Assembly: GCF_002007115.1 (NCBI RefSeq)
Contig: NZ_MVAD01000001.1
Span: forward strand, 1,054,001-1,118,000
Direction of reading: 5' to 3'
From: Massilia sp. KIM
GTDB taxonomy: Bacteria; Pseudomonadota; Gammaproteobacteria; Burkholderiales; Burkholderiaceae_D
DNA length: 64,000 nucleotides
Each line of letters opens with the position of its first letter. Position 1 is the stretch's first letter. The translations under genes were made by a program, and so were the position numbers. The notes beneath the pieces were generated by a model, which had not been told where the DNA came from, did not search any database, and saw only the letters and a program-made list of their open reading frames with translations. Below, piece after piece: positions 1 to 9,593 of the stretch.

Positions 1-111
<111 letters not shown>

Positions 112-142
112 AACCGGCCACGCCCGCCGGCCACGGTCCTGC

Positions 143-904
143 TCAGAGCGGGCGCACCCAGACGTTGCGGAAACTGACGGCGTCGCCGTGGTCCTGCAGC
201 TTGATCGGCGCCGGGCCGTGCTTGCGGTAGGACGGCTTGCCCACATACAGGGTCTCGCCCGGCAGGGCGACGTGGTGCTGGACCAGCACCCCGTTGTGCA
301 GCGCCGTGACGTAGGCGGGCGAGAGCAGGGCGCCGTCGGCGGCGAAGCGCGGCGCAGTCCAGATCACGTCGTAGCTCTGCCACTGGCCGGGGGCGGCGCA
401 GGCGTTGACCAGCGGGATGTGCTGCTTGTAGATGCTGGCGGCCTGTCCGTTGGCATAGGTCTTGTTGTCGGCGCAGTCGAGGATCTGGAGCTCGTAGCCG
501 CTGCCCTTGCCGGTCGAGGCGAGGAACAGGCCGCTGTTGCCCCTGGCCTGGCCGGCGCCGGCGAGCGTGGTGGGCGCCCGCCATTCGAGGTGGAGCTGGT
601 AGTCGGTGAACAGGCGCCGGGTCTGGATGTCGCCACTGCCGCCGCGCACGCTGAACGCGCCATCGGCGACGGTCCAGCCGGCGGGCTTGTCGGGCGCGTC
701 CGCCGAGACCCATTCGCGCAAGTCCTTGCCGTCGAAGAGCACGATCGCGTCCGAGGGGGCGGACGCCGGTCCGCCGGGGACCACCCGCTTCGGTTCCGGC
801 GACCACACCTCGGTCGCCGCCGGGTCCTGGACGGGCTGCTGCTGGGCGAGGGCGCCCAAAGCCAGGCTTGCGGCGCATGCCGCCACACAGGTTTTTGCAA
901 TCAT
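143..904 (-). CDS. Secreted DUF1080 (3-keto-disaccharide hydrolase-like) protein
   Basis: A 253-residue protein. The ATG at 904 is preferred over an upstream in-frame start because it opens a clean signal peptide (MIAKTCVAACAASLALGALAQ) and is preceded by GAGG. The mature part has the DUF1080 lectin/LamG-like jelly-roll features: the opening VLFDGKDLREWV, the central RGNSGLFLAS and YELQILDC, and the closing VSFRNVWVRPL. Members of this family bind or cleave sugars, and some are 3-keto-glycoside hydrolases. The substrate cannot be read from the sequence. It is convergent with the flavohaemoglobin gene and stands alone. Confidence 0.85.
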   Translation of the reverse strand: MIAKTCVAACAASLALGALAQQQPVQDPAATEVWSPEPKRVVPGGPASAPSDAIVLFDGKDLREWVSADAPDKPAGWTVADGAFSVRGGSGDIQTRRLFTDYQLHLEWRAPTTLAGAGQARGNSGLFLASTGKGSGYELQILDCADNKTYANGQAASIYKQHIPLVNACAAPGQWQSYDVIWTAPRFAADGALLSPAYVTALHNGVLVQHHVALPGETLYVGKPSYRKHGPAPIKLQDHGDAVSFRNVWVRPL

Positions 905-1207
905 CGTCGAACCATCCTCATCCAAGAGAGGGGAGCAGCATAGCATGCGGTCCGTACAGGCCGGCATGGGCCCTGATCAGCTGGACCGGCGGCCGGAACG
1001 GGGCCGCCGGGGGCGGCGCATGTGCGCAGAGGCAGCATGTCGAGCGCTGACCTACCCAGAGTGAATGAGCCGCGCCAGTCCCGTTGCGCATTTCCCCGCT
1101 AAACTGCGTCCCGGACAGCGAATCCTTGCCTGCGCCGTCAATGTTGCGATTAAGATATGTGGTTAAACCACATGACAGCCCTGTCAAGGGCGCAACCGGG
1201 GCACGCA
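905..1207. other. Intergenic region between divergent DUF1080 and MFS genes
   Basis: About 300 bases without a convincing gene. It must hold the promoters of the secreted DUF1080 protein (leftward) and of the sugar transporter operon (rightward). A weak rightward promoter can be proposed: TTGCCT at 1126-1131 and TAAGAT at 1151-1156. The 17-bp palindrome at 1157-1173 lies directly downstream. Short frames here have no recognisable product. Confidence 0.5.
1157..1173. promoter_or_regulatory. Palindromic operator before the GlcNAc/chitobiose operon
   Basis: ATGTGGTTAAACCACAT is a perfect 8-bp inverted repeat around one central base. It ends 34 bases before the transporter ATG and just downstream of a possible -10. 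The position fits a repressor site. TGGT/ACCA half sites occur in operators of GntR-type GlcNAc regulators, but the 3-base spacing here differs from the 4-base DasR type, so the cognate regulator is unknown and is not in this window. Confidence 0.55.
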
Positions 1208-3130
1208 ATGTCGACGCACACCCAGCAACGCATGCATCTGCTGTTCCTGACCGCGGTCTGCGGACTCGGGGGACTCCTGTACGGGATCGACATCGGCATC
1301 ATCGATCCCGCCTTGCCTTACCTGCACCGGGCCACCAGCCTGAGCGAAGCCCAGCTCTCGCTGGTGGTGGCGGCCGTGATGGGCGGCTCCATCCTGGGGT
1401 CGGTGGTGGCCGGCATGCTGGCGGACTGGCTGGGGCGCCGGCCGATGATGGTGGTCAGCGCGCTGCTCTTCGTCGGCAGCGTGGCCGTGATCTACCTGTC
1501 GCAGTCCTTCGTCCCGCTGATGCTCGGGCGCCTGCTGCAGGGCCTGAGCGGCGGCGTGATCGCGGTGGTGGTGCCGCTCTACATGGCCGAGTGCCTGCCG
1601 GCCGACCAGCGCGGACGCGGCCTCGCTTTGTTCCAGTTCGCGCTCACCGCCGGCATCGTGCTGGCCGCCTTCATCGGCAACCACTACCTGGGCAACGCCG
1701 AGCTGGCGATCCAGGCCGCCGGCAACGACGCCGTGGCGGTGGCGGCCGCCGCCGACCGGGCCTGGCGCAGCATGTTCCTCGCGGTGCTCTACCCGGGCAG
1801 CCTGTTCCTGCTCGGTTGCCTGTTCGTCGCCGAATCGCCGCGCTGGCTGATGCGGCGCGGGCGCGACAGCCAGGCGGCGGCCGTGCTGGCGAAACTGCGC
1901 CCGGCCGACCAGTCGCAGGCCGAGCTGGCCGAGATCCGGGCCGCCCTGGCGGAAGAACAAAGCCGGCCCAGGCCGGGACGCGTGGCCGCCCTGGCCGAGA
2001 TGCTGACCGAACGCCGCTACGTGCTGCCCTTCGTGCTGGCCTGCGTGATCCTGGGCTGCAACCAGGCCACCGGCATCAACTCGATCCTCCAGTTCATGTC
2101 GACCATCCTGCAGCACGCCGGCCTCGATCCGGTGAGCGCGGCTGGCTACGGGACGGCGATCAAGATCCTCAACATGGTGATGACGGTCTTCGCCATCATG
2201 TTGGTCGAGCGCAAAGGCAGGGTATTCCTGCTCAAGATCGGCACCGCCGGCATCATGGTCTCGCTCTGCCTGCTGGCGCTGCTGTTCCACCGCTTCGAGT
2301 CGCAGCGGGTCGACGTGCGCGCCGAGGTCAGCGCGCTGGTGCGCGGCAATGCGCTCGACCTGAACCTGCTGGACGCGCGCTTCGCGCAGTCCGCAAGGGG
2401 GCCGGTGCAACTGACCGTGCTCTACCAGTTCGGCGACAAGCAGCAGGTGGCCGAAGCCTATACGCCCACGCCGGAGGCCAAGGCCGTGCTGGCGCGCGAG
2501 CAGGCGCTGGTGCGCAGCCTGCCGGGCGAGCAGCAGGCCTTGCTGGCGCGGGCCAGGGACGCCTGGGCCGGGCGCGGCGACCCGGCGGCGGCGGAGGCGG
2601 CGCTGCCGCTGATCGCCGGCCTCGCGCCCGAGGCGCGCGCCACCCTCGACGCCGCGCGCCGCGTCCACCTGTCCCAGCGCATCGCGATCAAGGCCGATGG
2701 CTTGACGGGCGCGCCGCTCGAGATCGTGCGCGCGAGCGTGACGCCGATCCCCGACAAGGACAGCGGGCTGCTGGCGGCCCTGTGCATCGCCGGCTTCATC
2801 GCCGCGTTCTCGATCGGCCCCGGCGTGTGCGTCTGGCTGGCCTTGTCGGAGCTGATGCCGACCCGGATCCGCTCGGTGGGCATGGGCGTGGCCCTCCTGA
2901 TCAACCAGGGCACCGGCACGCTGATCGCCGGCGCCTTCCTGCCCATCGTCGGCAATTACGGCTTCCACATGATGTTCCTGTTCTGGGCCGCCTGCACCGC
3001 GGTGTACTTCATCACGGCCGCCTTCTTCCTGCCGGAGACCAAGGGCAAGTCGCTGGAAGAGATCGAACGGGTATTCGCGCGTCCGGGCGCGGCCGGGCGC
3101 GGCCGGGTGCGCACAGGGAGAGGGATGTGA
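1208..3130 (+). CDS. MFS sugar-porter transporter with large inserted soluble domain
   Basis: A 640-residue inner-membrane transporter of the sugar porter family. It has the loop-2/3 motif GMLADWLGRRPMM, the RGLALFQF segment after TM4, the TM7 region CNQATGIN and the C-terminal PETKGKSLEEIE. Start ATG 1208 is chosen because the first membrane helix (LLFLTAVCGLGGLLYGIDIGI) begins about 12 residues later. Sugar porters usually have 450-500 residues. Here about 155 extra residues (roughly 361-516), rich in Ala/Glu/Arg and non-hydrophobic, sit between two helices of the second half. It is coupled to the downstream hexosaminidase (GTGA overlap), which suggests import of GlcNAc or chitobiose. The substrate is inferred from context only. 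Confidence 0.85.
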   Translation: MSTHTQQRMHLLFLTAVCGLGGLLYGIDIGIIDPALPYLHRATSLSEAQLSLVVAAVMGGSILGSVVAGMLADWLGRRPMMVVSALLFVGSVAVIYLSQSFVPLMLGRLLQGLSGGVIAVVVPLYMAECLPADQRGRGLALFQFALTAGIVLAAFIGNHYLGNAELAIQAAGNDAVAVAAAADRAWRSMFLAVLYPGSLFLLGCLFVAESPRWLMRRGRDSQAAAVLAKLRPADQSQAELAEIRAALAEEQSRPRPGRVAALAEMLTERRYVLPFVLACVILGCNQATGINSILQFMSTILQHAGLDPVSAAGYGTAIKILNMVMTVFAIMLVERKGRVFLLKIGTAGIMVSLCLLALLFHRFESQRVDVRAEVSALVRGNALDLNLLDARFAQSARGPVQLTVLYQFGDKQQVAEAYTPTPEAKAVLAREQALVRSLPGEQQALLARARDAWAGRGDPAAAEAALPLIAGLAPEARATLDAARRVHLSQRIAIKADGLTGAPLEIVRASVTPIPDKDSGLLAALCIAGFIAAFSIGPGVCVWLALSELMPTRIRSVGMGVALLINQGTGTLIAGAFLPIVGNYGFHMMFLFWAACTAVYFITAAFFLPETKGKSLEEIERVFARPGAAGRGRVRTGRGM

Positions 3131-5664
3131 CGAACAAGACGATGTCGCGGGGCGCGAGCGCGCTGCTCTTCATGGCGGCGCTGGCTGCGCCCCTGGCTGC
3201 GGCCAGTGCCGTGGCGCAGGGCGTCGCGGACCCCGCCAGGCTGCAGCTGCGCTGGGAAATGCAGCGGGCGCCGGCCGGCCCGCAACTGGCCCAGGGCGGT
3301 TCGCCGGCCCGCTTCGTGCTGAGCAATGGCGACAGCCGCGCCTTGCCGGCGTCCGCATGGTCGATCTACTTCAGCGGCATCGACCGCATGCCGGCCGGCG
3401 CCCAGTCGAACGGCCTGGTGATCGAGCCGGTCGCCGGCGGCCTGTTCCGCCTGCGCCCGACGCCGGCCTTCCAGGGCCTGGCAGCGGGAGAAACGCTGGA
3501 ATTCTCCTACCGCCATCCGGATTCGGTGTTCATGCCTTCGCGTTCCCCGGCCGCGCCCTATCTGGTGTACGACGCGGCGCCGGAGACGGGCGTCCCGCTG
3601 CGCTACACGGTCACGCCCTTGAGCGAGCCGCCCCAGCGCGGCAAGGTCGGCAGTCCCCATGCGGCGGTGACGCCGGAAGACACCTACTGGCGCAACGCCC
3701 GCGCCGGGCTGCTGCCCGCCGACCAGGTGCCGCCGGTCTTGCCGACGCCGCTGGAACTGCGCCCCGGCGCCGGCCGCCTGGCGCTCGCGGCCCGGCCGCG
3801 CATCGCGGCGGGACCGGCCCTGGCCACGGAAGCGGCGCTGGCGCGCTCGCTGTTCCCGGCCGGGCTGCCGGCGGGCGAGGGGCCGCCGCTGCGCCTGGCG
3901 GTCGGCAGGGTCGAGGGCCAGGATTCGCCGGAAGCCTACCGGCTCTCGGTCAGGGCCGCCGAAGGCATCGAAATCGTCGGCAACAGCGCCGCCGGCGTCG
4001 CCCATGGCCTGCACACCCTGCGCGAGCTGATGCCGCTGCCGGGCGCCGTCTCGCCGTCCCTTCCGGAACTGGAGATCGTCGACGCGCCGCGCTTCGCCTA
4101 CCGCGGCTTCATGCTCGACGTCGCGCGCAACTTCCATGGCAAGGAAACGGTGTTCAAGTGGCTCGACCTGATGGCGCGCTTCAAGCTGAACAAGTTCCAC
4201 TTCCACCTGACCGACGACGAGGGCTGGCGCATCGAGATCGCCGGCCTGCCGGAGCTGACCGCGATCGGCGCGGTGCGCGGCCACAGCGCCAGGCCCGGCC
4301 TGCGCCTGCCGCCGGCCTATGGGTCCGGGCCCGACCCGGTTGATGCCGCCGGCAGCGGCCATTACACGCGCGAGGACTACAAGGAGATCCTGCGCTACGC
4401 GGCCGCCCGCCACATCGAGGTGATCCCGGAAATCGAGATGCCCGGCCACGCGCGCGCCGCCGTGCAGGCGATGGAGGCGCGCTACCGCCGGCTGCAGGGG
4501 GAGGGCAGGCGCGATGCCGCGCGCTACCTGCTCAACGATCTGGAGGACCGCTCCGAGTACGTCTCCGCCCAGTACTTCAGGGACAACGTGATCAATCCGG
4601 GCCTGGAGTCGAGCTACACCTTCATCGAGCATGTGGTCAAGGAGGTGGCGGCGCTGCACCGCGAGGCCGGCGTGCCGCTCAGGACCATCCACATGGGCGG
4701 CGACGAGCTGGCCAGCGGGGCCTGGGAAAAGTCGCCCGCCAGCCTGGCCATGATGCGTAAGCAAGGCCTCAAGAGCAGCGCCGACCTGTGGGACTATTTC
4801 TACCAGCGCGTCGACGCCATCGTGCGCAAGCACGGGCTGCGGACCGCCGGGTGGGAGGAACTGGCGGCGCGCAAGACCACGCTGGACGGCGCGCCCAAGC
4901 TGATCCCCAACCCCTATTTCACCCGCCAGGGCTTCGTCGCCTATGTCTGGAACAACACCACCGGCGCCGAGGACCTGGCCTACCGGCTGGCGAACGCCGG
5001 CTACGACATCGTGCTCGCGCCGGTCACGCGCATGTACTTCGACATGGCGCGCAACCCCAACCCCGAGGAGCACGGCGTCAACTGGGGCGCCTACGTCGAC
5101 CTCGACACCGTGTACGACTTCGTGCCCTTCGACCTGATGCGGGACATGCCGGAGGCCGCCCGCGCCGGCAAGGACCGCCTCACCGATTACGGCAAGCGCC
5201 GCGTCCTCGGCATCCAGGCGACGCTGTTCACGGAAGCGGTGCGCGACCCGGCACGGATCGACTACATGCTGATGCCGCGCATGCTGGCCCTGGCCGAGCG
5301 GGCCTGGGCGGCCGACCCCGGCTGGGCCACTGCCAAGGATCCGGCCAAGGCCGCCGCGCTGCACCGCGCCGCCTGGACGGGCTTCGTCAACGCCCTCGGT
5401 CAGCGGGTGCTGCCGCGCCTGGACCTGGACGGCTCAAGGGTCGCCTACCGCATCGCCCCGCCGGGACTGGTGCTGGACAAGGGCCGGGTGCTCGCCAACC
5501 ACCTGCTGCCGGGGATGGTGCTGCGCTATACCAGCGACGGCAGCGATCCGACGCCCGCCAGCAAGGAGGTAGCGGGCCCGATCCTGGAGAAGGGCAGGAT
5601 CCGCGTGGCCGCCTTCGACCGCAATGGCCGGCGCGGCGCGATCGCCAGCATCGACGCGCGCTGA
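3127..5664 (+). CDS. GH20 beta-N-acetylhexosaminidase (chitobiase)
   Basis: An 845-residue exported enzyme releasing terminal GlcNAc from chito-oligosaccharides. Order: signal peptide (ending ASAVAQG), N-terminal CHB_HEX carbohydrate-binding domain, GH20b domain, and the GH20 barrel with FHFHLTDDEGWRIEI near residue 357 and the catalytic pair in HMGGDE (Asp526, Glu527), then a C-terminal Ig-like tail. The GTG at 3127 overlaps the transporter stop as GTGA and has GGGAGAGGG just upstream. The next start, ATG 3142, would lie about 20 bases from that ribosome site, so GTG with translational coupling is preferred. It ends exactly where the convergent ligase gene ends. Confidence 0.93.
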   Translation: MTNKTMSRGASALLFMAALAAPLAAASAVAQGVADPARLQLRWEMQRAPAGPQLAQGGSPARFVLSNGDSRALPASAWSIYFSGIDRMPAGAQSNGLVIEPVAGGLFRLRPTPAFQGLAAGETLEFSYRHPDSVFMPSRSPAAPYLVYDAAPETGVPLRYTVTPLSEPPQRGKVGSPHAAVTPEDTYWRNARAGLLPADQVPPVLPTPLELRPGAGRLALAARPRIAAGPALATEAALARSLFPAGLPAGEGPPLRLAVGRVEGQDSPEAYRLSVRAAEGIEIVGNSAAGVAHGLHTLRELMPLPGAVSPSLPELEIVDAPRFAYRGFMLDVARNFHGKETVFKWLDLMARFKLNKFHFHLTDDEGWRIEIAGLPELTAIGAVRGHSARPGLRLPPAYGSGPDPVDAAGSGHYTREDYKEILRYAAARHIEVIPEIEMPGHARAAVQAMEARYRRLQGEGRRDAARYLLNDLEDRSEYVSAQYFRDNVINPGLESSYTFIEHVVKEVAALHREAGVPLRTIHMGGDELASGAWEKSPASLAMMRKQGLKSSADLWDYFYQRVDAIVRKHGLRTAGWEELAARKTTLDGAPKLIPNPYFTRQGFVAYVWNNTTGAEDLAYRLANAGYDIVLAPVTRMYFDMARNPNPEEHGVNWGAYVDLDTVYDFVPFDLMRDMPEAARAGKDRLTDYGKRRVLGIQATLFTEAVRDPARIDYMLMPRMLALAERAWAADPGWATAKDPAKAAALHRAAWTGFVNALGQRVLPRLDLDGSRVAYRIAPPGLVLDKGRVLANHLLPGMVLRYTSDGSDPTPASKEVAGPILEKGRIRVAAFDRNGRRGAIASIDAR

Positions 5665-7344
5665 TCAGCCGGCCAGCCCGAGTTCCGTCGCCACCTGCTG
5701 GCGCAGCAGGTACTTCTGGATCTTGCCGGTCACCGTCATGGGGAAACCGGGCACGAAGCGCACGTAGCGCGGAATCTTGTAGTGCGCAATCTGGCCCTGG
5801 CAGAACTGGCGGATCTCGTCCTCGTCCGCCTGCATGCCGGGCCGCAGCACGATGCAGGCGCACAGTTCCTCGCCGTACTTCGCGTCCGGTACGCCGACGC
5901 ACTGCACGTCCAGCACCTTCGGATGCCGGTACAGGAATTCCTCGACCTCGCGCGGATAGATGTTCTCGCCGCCGCGGATGACCATGTCCTTGGCGCGGCC
6001 GACGATGGCCGCGTAGCCCTGGGCGTCGATCACGGCGAGGTCGCCGGTGTGCATCCAGCCGGCGCGGTCGATGGCCTCGCGCGTCTTTTCCTCGTCGTCC
6101 CAGTAACCCAGCATCACCGAATAGCCGCGCGTGAGCAGCTCGCCCTTGACGCCGCGCGGCACGATGCGCCCGTCCGGGTCGACGATCTTGACCTCGAGGT
6201 GAGGATGGACGCGGCCGATGGTCGAGACGCGCAGATCGACAGGGTCGTCCACCGCGCTCTGGAAGCTGACCGGCGAGGTCTCGGTCATGCCATAGGCGAT
6301 GGTGATCTCGGCCATGTGCATCCTGGCGATCACCCGGCTCATCACTTCGGCCGGGCAGGGCGAGCCGGCCATGATCCCGGTGCGCAGGGTCGACAGGTCG
6401 TAGCGGGCGAAGTCCGGATGGTCGAGCAGGGCGATGAACATGGTCGGCACGCCGTGCAGGCCGGTGCAGCGCTCCGCCTGCACCGTGGCCAGCACCGACT
6501 GCGGCTCGAAACCCTCGCCCGGGAAGACCATGGCCGCGCCGTGGGTCACGCAGGCGAGGTTGCCGAGCACCATGCCGAAGCAGTGGTAGAGCGGGACCGG
6601 GATGCACAGCCGGTCCGCGCTGGTGAGGCGCATCGCCTCGCCGACGAAGAAGCCGTTGTTCAGGATGTTGTGGTGGGTGAGGGTGGCGCCCTTGGGCGCG
6701 CCGGTGGTTCCGGAGGTGAACTGGATGTTGACCGGCTCGTCGAACTGCAGCGCGGCCTCGACGGCCTCAAGCCGGGCGCGCTGCGCCTCGTCCGGCGCCG
6801 CCAGCAGGCTGTCGAAGTTCAGCATCCCGGGCGTGCGTTCGGCGCCGAGCCGGATCACGTGGCGCAGCGCCGGCAGGCGCGCGCAGGCCAGCCGCCCGGG
6901 CTCGCTGGCGCCGATCTCGGGCGCCACGTCCTGCAGGATGGCGAGGTAGTCGCTGGACTTGAAGGCGGGCGAGAGGATCAGGCAGGCGCATCCCACCTTG
7001 GCCAGCACGTATTCGAGCTCGGCGCGCCGGTAGGCCGGGTTGATGTTGACCAGGACCAGCCCGGCGCGCGCGGTGGCGAACTGCGCCAGCACCCATTCCG
7101 CGCAGTTCTGCGACCAGATGCCGACCCGTTCGCCCGGCTGCAGGCCGATGGCGAGCAGACGGGCCGCCACTGCCGTCACGCGCTCGTCGAACTCGCGGTA
7201 GGTCCAGCGCACGTCCTGGTGTGGCACCACCAGGGCCTCGCGCTCGCCGTGGCGCGCGGCGACCTTCCTCAGGAAAGGGCCGATGGTGTCGCCGATCAGC
7301 GGCACATCGTGGGCGCCGTGCACATAGCTCAGGTTCTCGGGCAT
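5665..7344 (-). CDS. AMP-forming acyl-CoA ligase (fatty-acid CoA synthetase family)
   Basis: A 559-residue ANL-superfamily ligase. The P-loop-like motif is [16 protein letters not shown]. Further motifs are [23 protein letters not shown], the hinge [23 protein letters not shown] and the C-terminal catalytic lysine region [11 protein letters not shown]. It activates a carboxylic acid, probably a medium- or long-chain fatty acid, to its CoA ester. ATG 7344 has GAGGAGA upstream; longer in-frame reading beyond it is antisense to the receptor gene. It is monocistronic, convergent with GH20 (no spacer) and divergent from the TonB receptor. The chain-length preference cannot be told. Confidence 0.92.
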   Translation of the reverse strand: MPENLSYVHGAHDVPLIGDTIGPFLRKVAARHGEREALVVPHQDVRWTYREFDERVTAVAARLLAIGLQPGERVGIWSQNCAEWVLAQFATARAGLVLVNINPAYRRAELEYVLAKVGCACLILSPAFKSSDYLAILQDVAPEIGASEPGRLACARLPALRHVIRLGAERTPGMLNFDSLLAAPDEAQRARLEAVEAALQFDEPVNIQFTSGTTGAPKGATLTHHNILNNGFFVGEAMRLTSADRLCIPVPLYHCFGMVLGNLACVTHGAAMVFPGEGFEPQSVLATVQAERCTGLHGVPTMFIALLDHPDFARYDLSTLRTGIMAGSPCPAEVMSRVIARMHMAEITIAYGMTETSPVSFQSAVDDPVDLRVSTIGRVHPHLEVKIVDPDGRIVPRGVKGELLTRGYSVMLGYWDDEEKTREAIDRAGWMHTGDLAVIDAQGYAAIVGRAKDMVIRGGENIYPREVEEFLYRHPKVLDVQCVGVPDAKYGEELCACIVLRPGMQADEDEIRQFCQGQIAHYKIPRYVRFVPGFPMTVTGKIQKYLLRQQVATELGLAG

Positions 7345-7470
7345 GTCGTCTCCTCGTTTCTTGGGAAACTCTAGCAGAACCGGCGCAGCCTCCGCCACGC
7401 GCCAGGCCGGCCGTAGCGCCATTCGTTTTGGATACTCGCCTCGTAAAGAAAACATGGACATCGCTTCTTG

Positions 7471-7499
7471 TTGATAATGAGTTCTCATTATTGCATAAT
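7471..7499 (+). promoter_or_regulatory. Fur box overlapping a sigma-70-type promoter
   Basis: ATAATGAG-TT-CTCATTAT (7474-7491) is a perfect 18-bp inverted repeat very close to the classic Fur consensus GATAATGATAATCATTATC. It lies inside a plausible promoter, TTGATA (7471-7476) and CATAAT (7494-7499) with 17-bp spacing, 32 bases before the receptor ATG. This predicts repression of the receptor when iron is plentiful. Confidence 0.85.
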
Positions 7500-7530
7500 T
7501 GGGATCCTTATCAGACAAGAGAGCTTCGAC

Positions 7531-9585
7531 ATGCCATGCACTCCTGCGCCGGCGGCGCTCGCCGCCGGTCTGTTCCTGTGCGCCCCCGGGGCGCAGGCCA
7601 CCGATCCGGTCGTCGTGATGGGCGAGGTGCGGGTCAGCGCCCAGCGCGCCGGCGGGCCGCTGCGTGCTTCCAGCGTCCTGAGTTCGGTCGACGTGCTGGG
7701 CGCGGACAAGGTCGAGGACAAGAACGTCATGAACAGCTGGGAGCTGGTGGGCCAGCTGCCCGGGGTGCAGCTGACCGAGACCCGCATGGGCGCGGAATCG
7801 GGCAAGGCCAGCTTCCGCGCCTTCAACGGCGAAGGCTATATCAACGGCATCAAGGTGCTGATCGATGGGGTGCCGAGCAACGTCAACAGCGGCAACCAGC
7901 GCTTCATCGACATGATTTTTCCGCTGGAGATCGACAGCATCGAAGTGGTGCGCGGCACCAACGACCCGCGCTATGGCCTGCATAACATCGGCGGCAACAT
8001 CAACTTCAACACGCGCCAGGGCGGCAACTACCTCGACGGGCGCGTCAGCGCCGGCAGCTTCGACACCCGCGAACTGCAACTGGCCGTCGGCCGCGAGCAG
8101 GACGGCTTCGCCCAGAACTACATGGTGGCAAGGCAGGACAGCCATGGCCACCGCGCGCACAGCGACTCGGGCAAGCATACGCTTGGCGCCAAATGGTTCC
8201 TGAGCTCCAGCGACCGGCGCCTCAGCGCGGGCCTGGTGCTGCGCAGCTACCGCCACCAGGCGGATGAGCCGGGCTTCCTGACCGCCGCCCAGCTGGCCGC
8301 CGACCGCGACCAGTCGCCGCCCAAGAACGCGCGGGACCGGAGCAAGCGCGAGATGCACCACGCGAGCGCCCACCTCGACTGGCAGATCGGGCCGGACGCC
8401 TTCCTGAGCAGTAAGCTCTACACCAACCGCTACCACGACGACCGCCGGGTCACCTTCACCAGCAACCCGCTCGGCACCGCGCCGCGCCAGCGCCGCCTGT
8501 GGGACGAGGACCAGCTGGGCTTCATGAGCACCCTGACCTGGCGCGTCGCCCCACGCGTCACGCTCGACGGCGGCGTGAATACCGAGCGCCAGGACAACCG
8601 CTACCGCCGCTACCGCTTCGCGTTCGCGCTGCCGACCGACTTCGGCAGCCCGGCCGCGGTCCAGAACGACGACAGCTATACCCTCAACAACCTCGGCGCC
8701 TACGCGCAGGCGGTCCTGACGCCCTTCGACTCGCTCAAGATCGTCCCCGGCTACCGCGTCGACCGCTTCACCGGCCGCAACACCTTCAACCGGACCGGCG
8801 CGAGCGCCGCGCTGCAGGACTATGGCTGGATCAGGCAGCCCAAGCTGAGCATGGTGTACAGCCCGCTGCCTGCGCTCAGCCTGTACGCCAACTGGGGACG
8901 GACCTTCCAGATCCTGACCGGCTCGGGCGGGCCGGCCTACCTGGTCCCCGGCCAGGCCGCCTATGCGCCGTCCACCAACACCGGCAAGGAGGTCGGCATC
9001 AAGTTCAAGCCCGGCGCCGCCAGCGAGCTGCGGCTGGCGCTGTGGCGCCAGGACGCCGAGGACGAGGTCGCGAACATGCCTTCCACCGGCACCACGGTGG
9101 GCCTGGGACGCACCCGGCGCGAAGGTCTCGACCTGCAATGGTCCGGGCGGGTAAGCAAGACGCTCGCGCTGTGGGCCTCGCACTCGCTGCAGAAGGCCGA
9201 GGTGGTGAGCGCCTTCGGCGCCGATGGCGCTTCGCTGGCGGGCAAGGAGGTGTTCTCGACCCCGCGCTACATCGCCAATGCCGGGGCCGAATTGCGCCTC
9301 TCGGAGCGCTGGCGCGCGGGGCTGCAGGGCAGGGCCCAGGGCAGCTACTACATCGACAACGCCAACGCGGCCGGCAAGTTCGGCGGCTTCGTCCTGTTCG
9401 ACGCCAGCCTGCGCTACGCGCTGTCGGAGCGCGTGAACCTGGACCTGCAGGTGAAGAACCTGGCCGACCGGCGCTACGAATACGCCTGGTACGACAACTT
9501 CTTCTGGCCCGCCGCCGAGGCCCAGGCCATGTTCTCGCCGGGGCCGGGGCGCGCGGCCTACCTGTCGCTGAGCTTCAAGCTGTGA
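7531..9585 (+). CDS. TonB-dependent siderophore receptor
   Basis: A 684-residue outer-membrane beta-barrel receptor. ATG 7531 is chosen because it opens a signal peptide ([17 protein letters not shown]). The plug domain follows ([66 protein letters not shown]), then the barrel, with the YxWxF-type end ([26 protein letters not shown]) and the terminal phenylalanine pattern LSLSFKL needed for BAM insertion. It is controlled by the Fur box just upstream, so ferric siderophore uptake is the likely role. The particular siderophore is unknown and no siderophore synthesis genes lie nearby. Confidence 0.93.
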   Translation: MPCTPAPAALAAGLFLCAPGAQATDPVVVMGEVRVSAQRAGGPLRASSVLSSVDVLGADKVEDKNVMNSWELVGQLPGVQLTETRMGAESGKASFRAFNGEGYINGIKVLIDGVPSNVNSGNQRFIDMIFPLEIDSIEVVRGTNDPRYGLHNIGGNINFNTRQGGNYLDGRVSAGSFDTRELQLAVGREQDGFAQNYMVARQDSHGHRAHSDSGKHTLGAKWFLSSSDRRLSAGLVLRSYRHQADEPGFLTAAQLAADRDQSPPKNARDRSKREMHHASAHLDWQIGPDAFLSSKLYTNRYHDDRRVTFTSNPLGTAPRQRRLWDEDQLGFMSTLTWRVAPRVTLDGGVNTERQDNRYRRYRFAFALPTDFGSPAAVQNDDSYTLNNLGAYAQAVLTPFDSLKIVPGYRVDRFTGRNTFNRTGASAALQDYGWIRQPKLSMVYSPLPALSLYANWGRTFQILTGSGGPAYLVPGQAAYAPSTNTGKEVGIKFKPGAASELRLALWRQDAEDEVANMPSTGTTVGLGRTRREGLDLQWSGRVSKTLALWASHSLQKAEVVSAFGADGASLAGKEVFSTPRYIANAGAELRLSERWRAGLQGRAQGSYYIDNANAAGKFGGFVLFDASLRYALSERVNLDLQVKNLADRRYEYAWYDNFFWPAAEAQAMFSPGPGRAAYLSLSFKL

Positions 9586-9593
9586 GCCTGGGC

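Noticed and set aside
1084..5664. A single 1526-codon frame joining a transporter region and the hexosaminidase
   Set aside because: The first two thirds is the +1 shadow of the MFS gene (Arg/Pro/Gly-rich, no family). The real proteins are two, joined by a GTGA overlap.
5665..9183. A 1172-codon minus frame extending the acyl-CoA ligase
   Set aside because: The part before 7344 is antisense to the TonB receptor, lacks ligase features, and a good ribosome site precedes ATG 7344.
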